DNA of 64,000 nt from Lingula anatina. Taxonomy: Eukaryota; Brachiopoda; Lingulata; Lingulida; Lingulidae. The DNA lies in assembly GCF_001039355.2 (NCBI RefSeq), contig NW_019774903.1, positions 443,489 to 507,488 on the forward strand. The letters run 5' to 3'. The position numbers and the translations under genes are program-made. Position 1 is the stretch's first letter, and each line of letters begins with the position of its first letter. Shown one piece after another: positions 38,791 to 51,440 of the stretch. The notes beneath the pieces are model-generated. The model had not been told where the DNA came from. It saw only the letters and a program-made list of their open reading frames with translations, and made no database searches.

Positions 38791-41700
38791 TTACGCCTCC
38801 ATTTACATTTGTCAGAATGAGAGTTATTAATTATTTACAGGACGCGATGCTAAAAATCCTTTCAAAAATTTTCCTACAGTAAAATGGACTTATTTTGATA
38901 AAAATAACAACTTGGCATGTTGTGAAAATAAACACTAATGCTAGAAACCTTGTATTTACCATTAAGAGCGTCTTAACAGTCTGGTATCATCGTATGAGAG
39001 CGGCGAAAACACTGCTCCGGTAGCTTGCGGCAGTACAAGAGAAAAACATTATAAATCACAGCACCACGTAGGAGATTATCATTATCATTATTCTTATTTC
39101 ATCAGCGTGAAATAAGTTTGCGGTTTTCCTGTTATCCATAATTTTTGGACACAAACACAATTTCCAGCAATGAATGTCCTCAACCTTTCCGTTGAGCTAT
39201 TTTTTCAAACTCTTTTTAATTTCACTGCTCTCCTTTGTACTGCACCCCTACTCTGTAGCTCGCACTCGAATTTATTTCAATAGTTTTGTGCCTCACAGAA
39301 GGTACGTAGCATACAGCTATAAATGATCAGCTAGTTACTGTTTAAAGATGATGGTAGATACAAAGAACAGATTCTGCCAACATTAGATTCTCACAAAAAC
39401 TTAAATAAGCACTAATCTAACTTACGCTTGAAATCTAACTAAAATATTCAAATCAAAGTACCTACCCTATTTTTTCCAGTTTAAAGTCCAGAATAACGAT
39501 CGATCTATCTAGTTGGCAGTTTAAAGAACATGGACTTCCATTTTACCAAACCAATATGAATAAACAGAACGCAGAGAATGCGTAATACGACACTACTGCA
39601 GGTATTTCATGTAATATTTATATATATATTTCATCAGAACCAAAATCTAATTATATCATCCACCTCGCTTAAAGCTAATTCCACAGTGGCAAAATGATTT
39701 AAAATACTGGCCATGTTTAAGCTCTTAGAGCAATATTGCTGATTCTTAGAACAATACAGTAAAAATGTGTCACCCAAAAGAGATTATTTAAAAAGATTGA
39801 AAAATTAGTGTATAAACTGTACAGCAATTTTTTAATCCTTCATTTAGGTTACACTTCAAATAATATAGGGAGAAAATATAGTTACTAAAATGCTACTGTG
39901 CTTATTTTTTATTTTTGTGTCTTGAATTAATAGAAAGAATTACTCTCATTGATTCTAAATAACAGACACCCCTTTTCCTAAATACAGTCACAGTATCATT
40001 TTTGAAAAACACACAAGCAACAGCATGCGGCGAAGGTAAAAGACCGCTCAGTAGCAGTTTGTGTAAAAAGATATAAAACTAGAAGAAGAATCGGAAATGT
40101 CAAGGAAATGCGCATTTCTTGATAAAAATGAGAGGCGGAAAAATTCCATCTGTGACTGGCATGTGATGACGGACTATCGTCTGCCGCCCCACTTTTGGCA
40201 CTTTTGGCATTTGATAGCAAGATATCTTAATATTAATCCAATCATATATTTTCAACTTAATACTGTTCTTATATTTATCTGTAACCTTTAGAATGAACTG
40301 ATATTGATTTTATTTTTTGAAATATTTTACACACGAAGAGGAATTAATGATCTGAAAACAGCATTTCACGTGCATCTGTTTGCTGATTGGAGTTGAACTT
40401 TAAGACGCTCTTTACCCACCCATCCGAGATAAAAATTTGGAGTTCTAGTCTCAGTTTTTCATCTCACTTCTCACTAAATACTTTGTTTGCTTTTACTATC
40501 CATTAGCTCGTTTGAATATTTTATATTCGGGTTGAATTACGGGAAGTGAAGATTATAAGTGAACTGTTGATCATGTATTGTTTGAATACGTCAGTTATCA
40601 ATAAAGATGGTGAAATATAAAATAAATAGTACAAAAATGATTCATGTTAAGTACATTACCTTACTGCACAGCGCGCCTGCATGTAGGTATTTTTCCTAGC
40701 TAACGCAGACATTTTCTGGCTTTTAGTGCACAGTGATATCAAAATATGAAATACTTTCAGCAGTGCTGTGGTAATCATGTTGTTTAACCACTTTGATTAA
40801 AGCAAGGATCTCGGTTTACACAATGCCTTATATATACGCAAACATATTTTGATTTTTAACAGCACAGGTGTATTCAATTTCCATAAATGGTATAAAACCT
40901 TTTCTGCAGACGATGAAACTTGTTATGCCTTTAAATATCATTACATGTTTTGCGTTGCGTTTTGACTGTAGTCAACGCGCTGGACCATGCCGATTAAGCC
41001 AAAGGTCTCGTTAATAAAACTGCCATTTACACACATACATTCTATTTTTGGTGACAAAACAGCAAAGGTGTTTTTATCTACATAGCGAATGTACCAAATA
41101 TGTAAAAATCATTGGATGTTTTATCGCGCCCTACTTGCCTTTCGCCTTTTATTGCCAGGGTAGGAAAGCTAAATCTGTCATCTATTAATATATCTTCTGT
41201 AGTCTATTTTTCATCAGATCAAATAGCAGTAAAGAGAAAAAGGACTATCACAAATCATATGAATCGAATATTTTTCCGTTTCCACCTAAACGGATTGATG
41301 ACTGCGTTTTAGTCCCACGCGTAGCCTTCAATCATTTGCTAGGTTACGAATACAGTTAACGTTACATGAATTCCACATTGCAAAATGTAGTATCATTCTA
41401 ATAAAATGTGTCTTTCAAAATGTAATCAAAATATAATTTTCATCACAAGGAAAATATATTTGATTTCACGTATTAAAATATACCTAAATTCCATTTGCAA
41501 ACATGATATACAGACCCTACTGCGCAGGTTACTTAAAATAGGCTGACGTAGAAACGCACTTGAACAGCTATCTCATTAATCTACTGTAACAGTTCGGCCC
41601 ATTTCTTGTTAGCACTCACCCCCATCACCTACTTCTCTTACCTACGACAAGATCTCGAAAAAATGGGGTGGAAAAGGGAGAAGGAAAAACAAAACAAGCA

Positions 41701-42857
41701 TTTACCGCGTATTTCAGCACTTACGAACCAACAGCTCTTGGTCGCCGACGTCTTCAGTGCGGTCAGCTAACAAGGGCCAATCACAACTTGCGGATACGAT
41801 TCGATTTGTTGATCTTTACATAGAGAGCAAGATAAATCGAAGCTATCTTAGCCCAATTGAGGGTCAATTTGATACCTGGGAGTATTGATAATTGACCGTT
41901 GTAAGTCACAGTATGACGCTAGCTGGTTTTCGAACGACTCACTACTCCCTAATTGTATTTATATTGATTACAGGTTGGTCCGCTTCGACAGCAATTAAAG
42001 GGGAATTTACTAACGCAACCGGATATCTGTGAGGTGATGCCTAATTTTGATTTGATATCATTTCATTTTTTGTATGATATTATACAATTGTGTAACTGCG
42101 TTAATGAAAAATGAGTAAGCGCCAAAAAGTGTAAGTACGAGTATGGTCCAATAGTAATTTTTCATGTGTAATATTTCCATCCGACTTGTAACCTTTAAAA
42201 CTGACCATGTCCTACCAAAAATAACCTTTAAAACTCTCGAAAATATCAACAGATTTCATCATTATATAAATAAACAATGTATCTCCTAATCGTGTATATT
42301 TGGGGTGGTTGACAACGAAATAGTTCAGATGGACAACGCTCTTCGCAAAGTTGGGTTACTCTGGCTGAGTGAAAGAGGAAAAGGAAGCACCCGTCAACAG
42401 TTTAGATACAGAAATAAATAATTCAATATACAAATACGTGAAAACTATACACACAATTTCCCCTAATATGCGTAGGTTGAATTATATTAAGCGTATTTTT
42501 TACTTTAATGGATATCATTTTAGAAACGCAAACAAAATGGCAGATAAGAGACACGATTGTGCAGAGTTGAGAAAAGCACATCTTCACACTGATTTCATGA
42601 TAACCATAACTACAAAATAAAATAGAGATATTCATGAATAATGAAATGAAATACCTAAACCACGACCACCAGTTGTCAACAATAGAGCCTCAAACATTTT
42701 TAATGTTTCAAGTTGAAACCTTTTAAGTGCAGAAAATTTTAATTTAAAAATGTTATTGGCAAATGTTGGTTAATTATTCCTCCTTTGTGGAGCATAATGT
42801 GCTGTGTGTAAAAAAATATTTTCCCGTTGATTTTCACATGGGTCTAATTTCGTTCTT

Positions 42858-42861
<4 letters not shown>

Positions 42862-42888
<27 letters not shown>
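42862..42888. repeat. Poly(T) tract
   Basis: A run of about 27 T residues followed by GG. Confidence 0.9.
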
Positions 42889-43357
42889 GGAAATCTAAAT
42901 CACGCTGCATATCTTTAGAAATTCCTTTTTTACATTTCTGCTTTTTGCGGTTTTTAGTAGGCACTGCTGTAAAGCACATGTCTCAAATATTTTTTCTTAC
43001 CGTAGTGGAACAACTTACGCACTATGTAATGTTCGCAAGTGTCTTCCGTAACTATTTTTAATGATCCCCAATAATATTATGATTTCACAGAAAGGCACTA
43101 TTTTATACCACTCTGTACAGTTTTAATAATCGGTAAGATAATGCGAAAAAAACAGGCAATGTAAAATTTTCAAATAGCCTGACTTACATGCATGTTCACG
43201 CAAACTGGTATTTAGTTCGTTATCAAGTGAAGGGACTGGAGTAATATCCTTTTGCCATGTGTAACCGTATTAACTACCGCTGAGGTTAATGGGCAGCATT
43301 TCCCGTTAAATCTGTTCCTCCGGCACCTGTTTTATTGTATTCATTCCAAAAGGACCG

Positions 43358-43410
43358 TTAATAATAATAATAATAACTATTATTATAATTATTATTATAT
43401 TTATTATTAT
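43358..43410. repeat. Palindromic (TAA)n/(TTA)n microsatellite
   Basis: TAA repeats are followed by their complement ATT/TTA repeats, so the tract can form a hairpin. Confidence 0.8.
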
Positions 43411-44965
43411 GAAATCGTGAAATAAATACAAAGATGAGGAAGTAAAATATTTGAACCTGATACAATTTGGTAAGTCTCAGTTGTCTTTTATTCTTGATTT
43501 CCTTTTTTAATTAAAGAAAATCATGCAAGCAACATAAACCTTCGAAGCGGTGGATTGACGTATATCCTGAAATCGGCTACCTCCGGTGTCTTATTTCTAG
43601 AAATTTGTAGATAATTCTAGTTTACTTATCATGTTTCATGACCACCAGATGTCTCTATCGTCTAGTAAGTTCAAGACAACATCGGCTAACAGCCTTAATA
43701 TATATTTTTTTTATTCCATCAAGGCACTCAAGACTGCAGTTAAAAGCGCAAAAACAAGTCTAACAAATGATACAAGCATTATCAGTACTATCTGTAATAA
43801 GTGACATTTAAGCAATAATTCCAATATTCTGAACAAATAGATTGCTATGAAATGCTACTTAATTTTTTTTTATGATAATAGAAATATATATATCTTAAAT
43901 GCTAAAACCCGACCTCGGAAAGACGTGAACACATATGCACTCGCCTTTGATGCGAGTTGACGTAATTCAACGTGATTGTGTACGTTGTGGCAGTGCATTT
44001 TCATTTTTGAACAAACCAGTTTTTGAACTCGACGTTAAAATCGACGTATTCTTTCTAATTCCAATCTGTTCTTGAATTTTTCTAAACACACCTTAGGTGC
44101 TGATTTGAGACGCCGTGGTTATTTGAACCAGGTATTGACATGCATGCAGGACAACGTCTAAATATGATGGCAGGGTGTCCACTAAATCATCCCAATTTTC
44201 TATATATGGAAATAATAATAAAATATTTATCTTAAAACCATAAAAAATTATTTATGTATATTTATTGATTCATCTATATATATCTATATATCTTTTAACT
44301 TAATTATTTATTCTCTCGCTTAGTTGAAAAACCGAAAGGACGTAAAACACCTCCATTTTATTCACCGTTTTATATATTATATATTCATTATATAAGAAGC
44401 GTGGTCCTAAAATAACAATACTTGTGTAATGTTAGTGTTAATGAGGGAAATGCATAAAGTTCAAATTGCCTGTATTAGATAAGCTAAAATGGACTAATGC
44501 CTCGTTTTTATTTTGCTTTTGCATGACTGGTTGGCGGCTTTTCCTATCTTTTTGCATAAACTGAACGAGGTCATGCTGTTGCCAAAAGACCTTGGATTAT
44601 CGAAGTAGGTCCTCAATAAAATGCTTGGCCCTACAATTGTTTCTATACAACTTATTTTTCTTTGGAAATAACATTTCTGTAATTCTTTAGAGACGTCAGT
44701 ACCAAGACACAAACAGATATTATTCAAGGTATTTGAGGCAGATGGTAAGCCTAACGGCCCAGAACAATACTATTTACATACGCACCCGATGAAATTGATC
44801 AGACGCAGTGGTAGGCGTTATCGGTTGCGTGCGTCAGTGCGCGCTACAGTGGATTGCATTAAAGAAAGAGTGTACACATTTAGTTATGACTTTTGGGTAA
44901 ATTTTCAACTCCTATGTTAAGTACATAACCTGGAAGTTGAGTCACGCCAAGAGAGGAATTAAACC

Positions 44966-45158
44966 ATGGATATACAAGGAGCAGCACTGGTCGGCCTCTG
45001 TTATATCCCTGTCCTGTACTTCGCCTACAGCGCCTTTGCAACCGACCCCGTCACTGCTGCCGCAGGGCTGGTGATCCTGGCAATGTCTGCCTACATCTTG
45101 CTGGAGACAATGTCACACGGGAGTGTCTCTTCTTCCAACAAGGCTGTCTTTATCACAG
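44966..45158 (+). CDS. SDR9C gene exon 1 (membrane anchor)
   Basis: It encodes two hydrophobic stretches (GLCYIPVLYFAYSAFA and TAAAGLVILAMSAYILL) and then NKAVFIT, ending ACAG|GTAAAC in phase 1 so that the split Gly completes the TG of the cofactor motif. Confidence 0.88.
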
Positions 45159-45691
45159 GTAAACTGAGCAAACCGCGGCATCACGCCAGGTAGAGGCATT
45201 ACCGTGCAGAATCTGCAGAATGCAGTGCTCCGCCTTCAGTGTGTGTACACACCCGAGACCGCTTGGCGTGGAATCGATCTGCAGCATAATATTACTTTCT
45301 GTACTGGTGGGTGCTCTTGAGGGCACGACAGCAAAATACTATCAGTGTTCTATGCAATGAATAGCATACCTCTGCGGGCATATTTGATAATGTATTCATG
45401 GCAAATAGTGTGCTTCTCGGCTGAAAAATCGCGCTGCGGTATTGAATGGTAGGTTGGCGTAGTAAGGGCCCGGTGATCTCTTTTCCTCTCTGCATGCCTG
45501 GTCCACATTATTGGTCAGATAACACGTAAATCCAATACAGATGAGATATTGCACGATCTGTTACCTAATCGACCCGTTAACCTCGTTTGTAGCCCAATCA
45601 AGGCGGATTCCGGCTGATAGAGCTTGCGGCGACCGATAGTCGCAAAGAGAGCACAAATCATAAGCCTGACCTTAGGCGTGTTTAGACCCCC

Positions 45692-45743
<52 letters not shown>

Positions 45744-48602
45744 GCAAAAACACCAACTCCTCGTTATACAATCGCACCCGGTGTTGAAAATATTTTTGGG
45801 AAGAGTATTATTAGATTTATCTGATTCTGAGTCTCAAAACCGCGGGCTCTATTGCCGGAGGGACTTGGTATTAACTTGTCACTGAGACACTGCATCGCTT
45901 TTCTGTCATTGTCTGTCACCGCTTACAGCAATACAAGTGTAAGACATATACGGCATGATGTCAGTAACGATGACACAAACAAATCCTGTTTTGTAATATT
46001 AGATGTTTTTGTCATCCATATGATTGTAAGAATTTTCCATAACATTAAATATATATTTCAAACCACAAAGTTGTGTATGATATACAAAATTATGAGTTTT
46101 ACTAAAGTTAACGTAGTACAGCTTTTTACAAGTTGCTTGACATCATATGAGAATATAAAATACCAGAAATAAATATTCATTTATTTATTTAATGTCACAT
46201 CAAAAACTACATGATTTAGAATAAATAGGAAAGAGATAAATTCCCGGGAAGGAGTGGTGATTTTAATTGTAAGTTAAATAACCAGACTGGCCTGGATTTC
46301 TTCATTTACTTTTAAATGAATAATTGGATACGCGAATAAATTAATACATAATAAAAAAATATATAACGATAACAATATGGATAATAGACACAAATTTCTC
46401 ATCAAAATAAAGTTTTAAAAACAGATTAAAGCTAAAAGATCTTTGTGACTTACAAATTAAGTTTTAAGAATAAAATTTAGGAGAGTGTCTTGAATTAATT
46501 GCATTCAGAGCTTTCAAAATTTTAAGACTAAATTTAAAATCTACAAAACAACAACAAGCTTAAGATGGATATTTTCTGATAAATTGATATATATTCTACT
46601 CTTAGGTTGCGACAGCGGTTTTGGATACAGTTTAGCAGAACGTCTCGATGAGCTGGGATTCAAAGTTTTTGCAGCCTGTCTGTTTCATGACGGAGACGGC
46701 GCTAAAGCTCTCCGCGAACGCTGCAGTAATCGACTCCATATTGTCCAGTTAAACGTCAGCAGCGACCAGCAAGTTCAAGAGGCACTTACTTTTGTGCGAG
46801 AAAACCTCGGTGACTCTGGTGGGTAAGATTTTTCATTTAATAATTGTCCCCCTGGTTTCTGTCAATGTTGGAATCAAATTTTATTTGGATTTGATGTGCG
46901 AGTTTTTGTTCATTACCATGCCTAACATCTTAGAATTAACCAATGGGAAAGCTTTTTCGACGACTGTTTTTTTTTTCAAAACACTTTATATTAAAGCCTT
47001 CTCTATCAGTTAAAAAAACTTAAAATTTGAAATAACATGAAATAAAATTAAATACATTTACCATGAGTCTGAATACGAAAATAAATCTTATTACAATTAT
47101 GCCTTCCTTCCGAATCCACCTGATAAAAAACTAAGACTTAGAATTTTTGGTAATTTCTCCCTAGACCTCTGGGCTGTGGTCAACAATGCTGGAATTGGAA
47201 TGTTTGGTGAGCTAGAATGGGTCAAAATAGAAGACCTCCAGAAAGTGATGGATGTGAACGCTGTTGGGCCAGTAAGAATCATCAAAGCGTTTCTTCCCCT
47301 GCTTCGCAAATCTAAGGAGAATCCTCGGATAGTTAATGTGAACAGCGTAGCGGGTAAGTATTTGATATAAGGGATCGTCTGCAGGGTTGTGACGCGAAAC
47401 ATACTATCAAAAAATAATTTCTGGCGTCCCCAACAAGTTTCACTTATAAATAAATTTAGAATTTATAAATTAATTTTTGGTAGTGGAATTACAATAGTCT
47501 TGGTTTCTAGTTCTGAAAATCACTCTGGCGAGTGATAAAATTTTAAATCTCCAAATCAAACGTGCAACAGTTGACAAAGCTCGCGCATTGCTGTTTCACT
47601 TTACGTAAAATTTTAGTTTTTTTGAAGCAGAGATATTTATTACAATAAATCAAAAGTATTTAAATGCTATCGGGACGTACATGTAGGCGTTTGTTTATCT
47701 ACAGAGAACTAGGAACATCTAAGTGATAAAAATGTCATTTGTCGTTCGTATATAGGTGAATGATAATTTTTAAACATGATACAGTACTTTAAACCGGACT
47801 TAATTAAGCATGGACTTAATTAAAAATAACAGCACCTGCGAAAGCTGACCTGCAAGAAGGGCAATTGTTAATTTACTTATAGCATTTTGAACAAATTTGC
47901 TAAATAATTTTTCTGTGTGCAATGTGTATTTCTAGGCCGGTTTACACTTGCATGTGGCGTTCCGTACTCCATGTCAAAGCACGCATGCATCGCTTTCACA
48001 GACGGATTAAGAAGAGAGTTGAAAAAATTCAACATTGACGTTGTCAGCGTAGAACCGACCCTCTACAAGTAAGTTGTGATTTAACATTCCTTAATTTCTT
48101 TAAAAATATTACGCTCTTTCCATTTTTCTTAATAACAAAGTTACCGTCCTGCAATATTATAAGTTAAATCGAATAACTACTACTATGAGTCAGGGTACGA
48201 AAAAGGCTTACTACAGTTCTCTCTCGCTCATTTTAATTAATTAATTTTTCTCCAAGAACCCCACTTGGTAATCCGGACACGCTAAAGAAAAACAGCGAGC
48301 AACAATGGGAGCAGTTGTCCACCGATGTCAAGAGCGACTACGGACAGGGGTACTTCGACGCGCTTTGCAAAGTCCTACCCGCACGCTTTCAAGCCATGGC
48401 CAGCGACAATGTCGATGCGGTAATTGCGACACTTGTGACAGCAGTGACTATTATAAAACCTAAACGCCGTTATATCCCGCGCTTGACAGCAAGTTTCAGG
48501 GTGTGGATTCTGGAGAAGTTACCGTACTCTATACAAGATCGTCTTCTAGTGGCTTTTCAGCCCAAAGTAGCCGTGGCTTGGGCTAAGGGAAGAGAGACGT
48601 GA
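44966..48602 (+). CDS. Membrane-anchored SDR9C-family dehydrogenase (BDH1/HSD17B2/HSD11B2/RDH-like), five exons
   Basis: Exons 44966-45158, 46606-46818, 47165-47353, 47936-48068 and 48257-48602 join in phase to 357 residues. It is an NAD(P)-dependent short-chain dehydrogenase. Two hydrophobic segments (about residues 6-25 and 29-46) precede the Rossmann fold, as in HSD17B2 and HSD11B2. The cofactor motif TGCDSGFG starts at T64, NNAG at N142, the catalytic Ser is S196 (NVNSVAG), and the YxxxK pair is Y209/K213. The segment WEQLSTDVKSDYGQGYFD closely resembles WEELPEVVRKDYGKKYFD of human BDH1, while the N-terminal anchor is more like the steroid enzymes, so the substrate (hydroxybutyrate, steroid or retinoid) is undecided. 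Its ATG is in a strong context (AACCATGG). A broken copy of its last exon lies at 51441. Confidence 0.88.
45159..46605. other. SDR9C intron 1
   Basis: A 1.4-kb intron with an (AAT)n microsatellite at 45692-45742. The long asparagine-coding open frame across it is an artefact of the repeat. Confidence 0.7.
45692..45742. repeat. (TAA)n microsatellite
   Basis: About 17 uninterrupted TAA units. Confidence 0.95.
46606..46818 (+). CDS. SDR9C gene exon 2 (cofactor-binding half)
   Basis: It begins GCDSGFGYSLAERLDELGF after CTCTTAG. The family reads TGCDSGFG here. The donor is taken as CTCTG|GTGGGT; an alternative five codons earlier (CTCG|GTGACT is in the same phase) cannot be excluded. Confidence 0.82.
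46819..47164. other. SDR9C intron 2
   Basis: AT-rich intron; nothing else seen. Confidence 0.8.
47165..47353 (+). CDS. SDR9C gene exon 3 (NNAG motif and catalytic Ser)
   Basis: It opens DLWAVVNNAGIGMFGELEW and contains VNAVGPVRI (structural Asn) and VNVNSVAG with the catalytic serine. The donor is GCGG|GTAAGT. Confidence 0.9.
47354..47935. other. SDR9C intron 3
   Basis: AT-rich intron; nothing else seen. Confidence 0.8.
47936..48068 (+). CDS. SDR9C gene exon 4 (YxxxK active site)
   Basis: It encodes RFTLACGVPYSMSKHACIAF with the catalytic YSMSK, then LRRELKKFNIDVVSVEPTLY. The acceptor is TTTCTAG and the donor CAA|GTAAGT. Confidence 0.9.
48257..48602 (+). CDS. SDR9C gene exon 5 (C-terminal region and stop)
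   Basis: It starts with the last base of a split Lys codon, then TPLGNPDTLKK, followed by the substrate-binding helices and a basic segment KPKRRYIPR. It ends ...WAKGRET and TGA. The homologous decayed exon downstream (51441 onward) aligns from GYFDALCKVLP through the 3' UTR. Confidence 0.88.
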
Positions 48603-49560
48603 ATTAACACTGCCGGAGTTTTCGTATGTAGAAATAAATTATACAGAGGTCTATATCCTCATTCAGCTATGAAAAGAGTATTTTTGTAGACAATAAAGCG
48701 AGTCCCATAATATATTGGTAATTTTAATACGACTCGTGTAAACGACTCGGTACTTAGTTCTGAAATAATCTAAAGTCTCGAAACTCTAAACTATTCACGG
48801 ATCAAACATGTTGTTTCATAATTTCTCTCTTTCCCATTTTCTTAAGTTCTCGTAGTGTTTTGTATAAATTAATTTGTTGGTACTAAAACTGGGTACACAT
48901 GAAATAAGGTTTGAAAGCATGATCTAAATCCAATATGTATGGTTCTGATTTCCTTAACTAAGCGCCACCTTTACCTTTTAGTTTTGTTGATATTAAGACT
49001 ATCAACGAAGTCTTAAAAAAAAAAAACTTAAAAGTAAAGGAAGAAGGCAACGTCGACGGTGAAAGTGGCGCAACTAACACAATCGACACTTTCAGCGAAG
49101 GATTTTTTTGTCACCCAAAGAGCAATAGACTAGGTTGCATGTAGACTGCATATTAATCAACCCAAAAGCTTTAATTTATCATTATATAAATGATTATTTT
49201 CATTTTGATTGTCATGTGACCTGACTTTATGTGCAATTGAACATGTGCAATTTTTAAATTGTTAAAACTACTGTAGTCAGCAACTGTGATTCATGTGTGA
49301 ATTCTTAAGAGTTTGTATTTGGAAAAAGTTTATAAAAACTTATGTTTTAACCATAATGTAAGGAGAAAAGACATATTACATATATCCCCAGAGGTGTCAC
49401 GTATATAGGTCAAAAGTGTTTTGTTTTCTTGGTTAATTAACTTGATCACTGTTCACTTCACCAATTATCAGTTCAAAGTCATTGCTCATTCAAACTGTTA
49501 AATAATATTCATGTTGTCCTCTATATGCCATTGCGGCATGTCTTGTAGTGAGTTTTTCTT
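48348..49560 (+). repeat. Segmental duplication, copy 1 (SDR last exon plus 3' flank)
   Basis: This stretch aligns in the same orientation with 51441-52590. Anchors are the SDR coding part, the 3' UTR block with AATAAA and TAATATATTGGTA, GTTGGTA..AACTGGGTA near 48878, and the GAGGTGTCACGTA...GTTGTCCTCTA block near 49391-49530. The copies differ at many positions with several indels, so the event is old. Confidence 0.8.
48633..48697 (+). terminator. Polyadenylation signals of the SDR9C gene
   Basis: AATAAA occurs at 48633-48638 and again at 48692-48697, 31 and 90 bases past the stop codon. The first is retained in the duplicated pseudogene copy (51686-51691). Confidence 0.6.
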
Positions 49561-49678
49561 CACTAATCTGACAAATTTGATAAAGTTCTTAAACGAAAAA
49601 ACCTAAATGGTTCATAATAAATCTCAGATAGATACATCAAAGAACTCGTGAAGTTTAATTTTGTAGGTTACATTGTGT

Positions 49679-50644
49679 CTATACCTTGACGGCTTGGTGC
49701 CTGTTTTCGTTGTAAAGACGCAGAATAAATTTCCCTGTCACAGTGTTTCTTCTTCTTTGAACCTCTTCCCAGTATTTCAGTGGCAAAACGTTTTTATCAA
49801 ATGGCAAAAACCATCTGTCCATTTCTGGGGGGAGCACTAGAGGATACGACAGAGCTGCGAAGCCGATGTCGGCCGCAGAAATCTCTGCCGTGTTAAAGAT
49901 ATACTTTCTTCCATCTTGGAGCTTCTTTTCAACTTCTCCCCAAATTTCATCTATCCCCTTTAAATTTTTGTCCAACGTGCTTTCATCATTCAATTTGAAA
50001 TAGTTTTTTAACATTCTCTGAGATGAAGCCCAAATAGGCGGCATACAAGCGGCTTGCCAGGCAGGAACATTTTTTTGTAATAAATTTAACAGACATTGTT
50101 TTCCAATGCTGTCATTTAACAAATGGTAATACGTTACAGTGGCAACGTTCCGTCCATAAGAAGACGACCCAGTGCTCAGTTTCCGATCGAACTCCTCTAT
50201 TTCTTGACAAGGAATCAGCCAATTGTTTCCATCCCGTCTTCCAACGATGTCGGCGAGGTATCGTAGGCAATCGCTTGATTCGGTTAAAACGGTCTTCTCA
50301 GCCGTGACAAGCGTAGGTACCGTTCCTTGTCCTTTTCCTCCGCTGTGATACAAAGCCAAATTGTGAAACAGAGTAGCGCAGCTGATTTCCTCTAAGGGTT
50401 CATTAGCTACTTCGTATGCCCATCGTACTTTTTCACAAAAATGTGAATACGGTATGGTTATCACCACGTGTCCCCTGTCCACATCACCGTGGATTGTTTT
50501 CAGCCATCTTGACAGGGTCTTGCCGACATTGGGAAATAAATCGTACAGGAATGCCACAAATGTAACGAACGTTCTCCACAGTATTATCCCAGCGATGATA
50601 AGTGGCGTCATCGCAACATCCATCAGTGCGCTATAAACAGACAT
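49679..50644 (-). CDS. Membrane-anchored GST-fold protein, copy A
   Basis: A single open frame of 321 residues. The ATG at 50644 is the first in-frame Met, although the frame stays open 87 codons further upstream without another ATG. Residues about 12-35 form a hydrophobic anchor (TPLIIAGIILWRTFVTFVAF). A thioredoxin-like GST N-domain follows: RGHVVITIPYSHFCEKVRW, then GQGTVPTLV (cis-Pro) and ESSDCLRYLAD. The remainder is the alpha-helical C-domain, with ISAADIGFAALSYPLVLPPE near the end. The active-site position is SHFC, an SxxC arrangement in place of the CPxC or Tyr/Ser of common classes. It has no coding intron, unlike its neighbours. I do not recognise a named animal GST class. It is paralogous to the gene at 53247. 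Confidence 0.85.
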   Translation of the reverse strand: MSVYSALMDVAMTPLIIAGIILWRTFVTFVAFLYDLFPNVGKTLSRWLKTIHGDVDRGHVVITIPYSHFCEKVRWAYEVANEPLEEISCATLFHNLALYHSGGKGQGTVPTLVTAEKTVLTESSDCLRYLADIVGRRDGNNWLIPCQEIEEFDRKLSTGSSSYGRNVATVTYYHLLNDSIGKQCLLNLLQKNVPAWQAACMPPIWASSQRMLKNYFKLNDESTLDKNLKGIDEIWGEVEKKLQDGRKYIFNTAEISAADIGFAALSYPLVLPPEMDRWFLPFDKNVLPLKYWEEVQRRRNTVTGKFILRLYNENRHQAVKV

Positions 50645-51343
50645 CTTCAATAAATAGTGGACAGGCCAAACTGGTGTCAGCTTCGCGTGAATAGATCCGG
50701 GAGAAGCCACTGTTTTGGTGACCCAAATAGCCTCACAACAACGTAAAGATAACAAGTGGCGAAACAGATATAGCTGGCTCCCATTAAGAGATATGCCTCT
50801 ATAGCCCTGAAGGTGCCCTCTCAAGACACATCCGCGAGCGTCTGAACCACCAGTACAGTAAACATTGTTTTGAGATACCTCGTCAGTTTTGGGGCTTCTG
50901 AGCAAAGTCAGTCGCCTCTAATATTAATAATCACAAAATATCAACAGTCCGTCAACTTCACTGTAAAACCGAACTAATTGTCAACTTTGTTTGCCATTTT
51001 TCACAATCCTAAAAGCTAAAAATTCTCGTTTCAGTGAAACAGCAGAGGGCTACACATATTTTTTATATCTCTAAGACACAGATAATCAACTGTCAACTTT
51101 ATTTAAATAACTCAAACCGACAAACTGTTAACAAAAGTTGTGATCGATGCGTTTATTATTATTATTTTTTAAACACATTCTATTCCTGATGCCATCTTTT
51201 CTTTGATCTAGATTATTTGTTGACGGAAAGTGCATGCACACTGAGCCGCCTGTGTCTATAGATGAATATGTAGTCACATGAACTGAAATAGAAATATAAC
51301 GATTTACAAAAGCGAAAATTTACCTTCAAGTATTAAGAAAAAC

Positions 51344-51375
<32 letters not shown>

Positions 51376-51440
51376 CTCCCGCACAAAGTCGACTTGATTA
51401 TACGTATGTTTACTAGGCCAGGTGTACTAAGTCAAGAAAA
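50645..51440. other. 5' flank of GST copy A
   Basis: It includes an open but ATG-less stretch to 50905, probably 5' UTR, and a poly(A) tract at 51349-51375. No other feature is seen. Confidence 0.5.
51349..51375. repeat. Poly(A) tract
   Basis: 27 A residues shortly before the SDR pseudo-exon begins. It might mark an insertion or recombination boundary, but no retrocopy hallmark accompanies it. Confidence 0.85.

Larger units (their letters stand above)
24202..44965. other. Gene-poor stretch of about 20 kb
   Basis: No ORF here has recognised domains or consistent exon structure. It contains microsatellites, homopolymer tracts, a small 23-bp tandem duplication (36327-36372), a TA-rich inverted-repeat element (34783-35003) and several motif-rich segments that could be regulatory. 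Distal control of the adjacent chromatin gene is a reasonable but untested idea. Confidence 0.5.

Noticed and set aside
45624-45824. Frame with a long poly-Asn run
   Set aside because: It is a translation of the (TAA)n microsatellite in an SDR intron.
50645-50905. N-terminal extension of GST copy A to 408 residues
   Set aside because: The longer frame has no ATG and would need a TTG start; the paralogue begins at the same place as the ATG at 50644.
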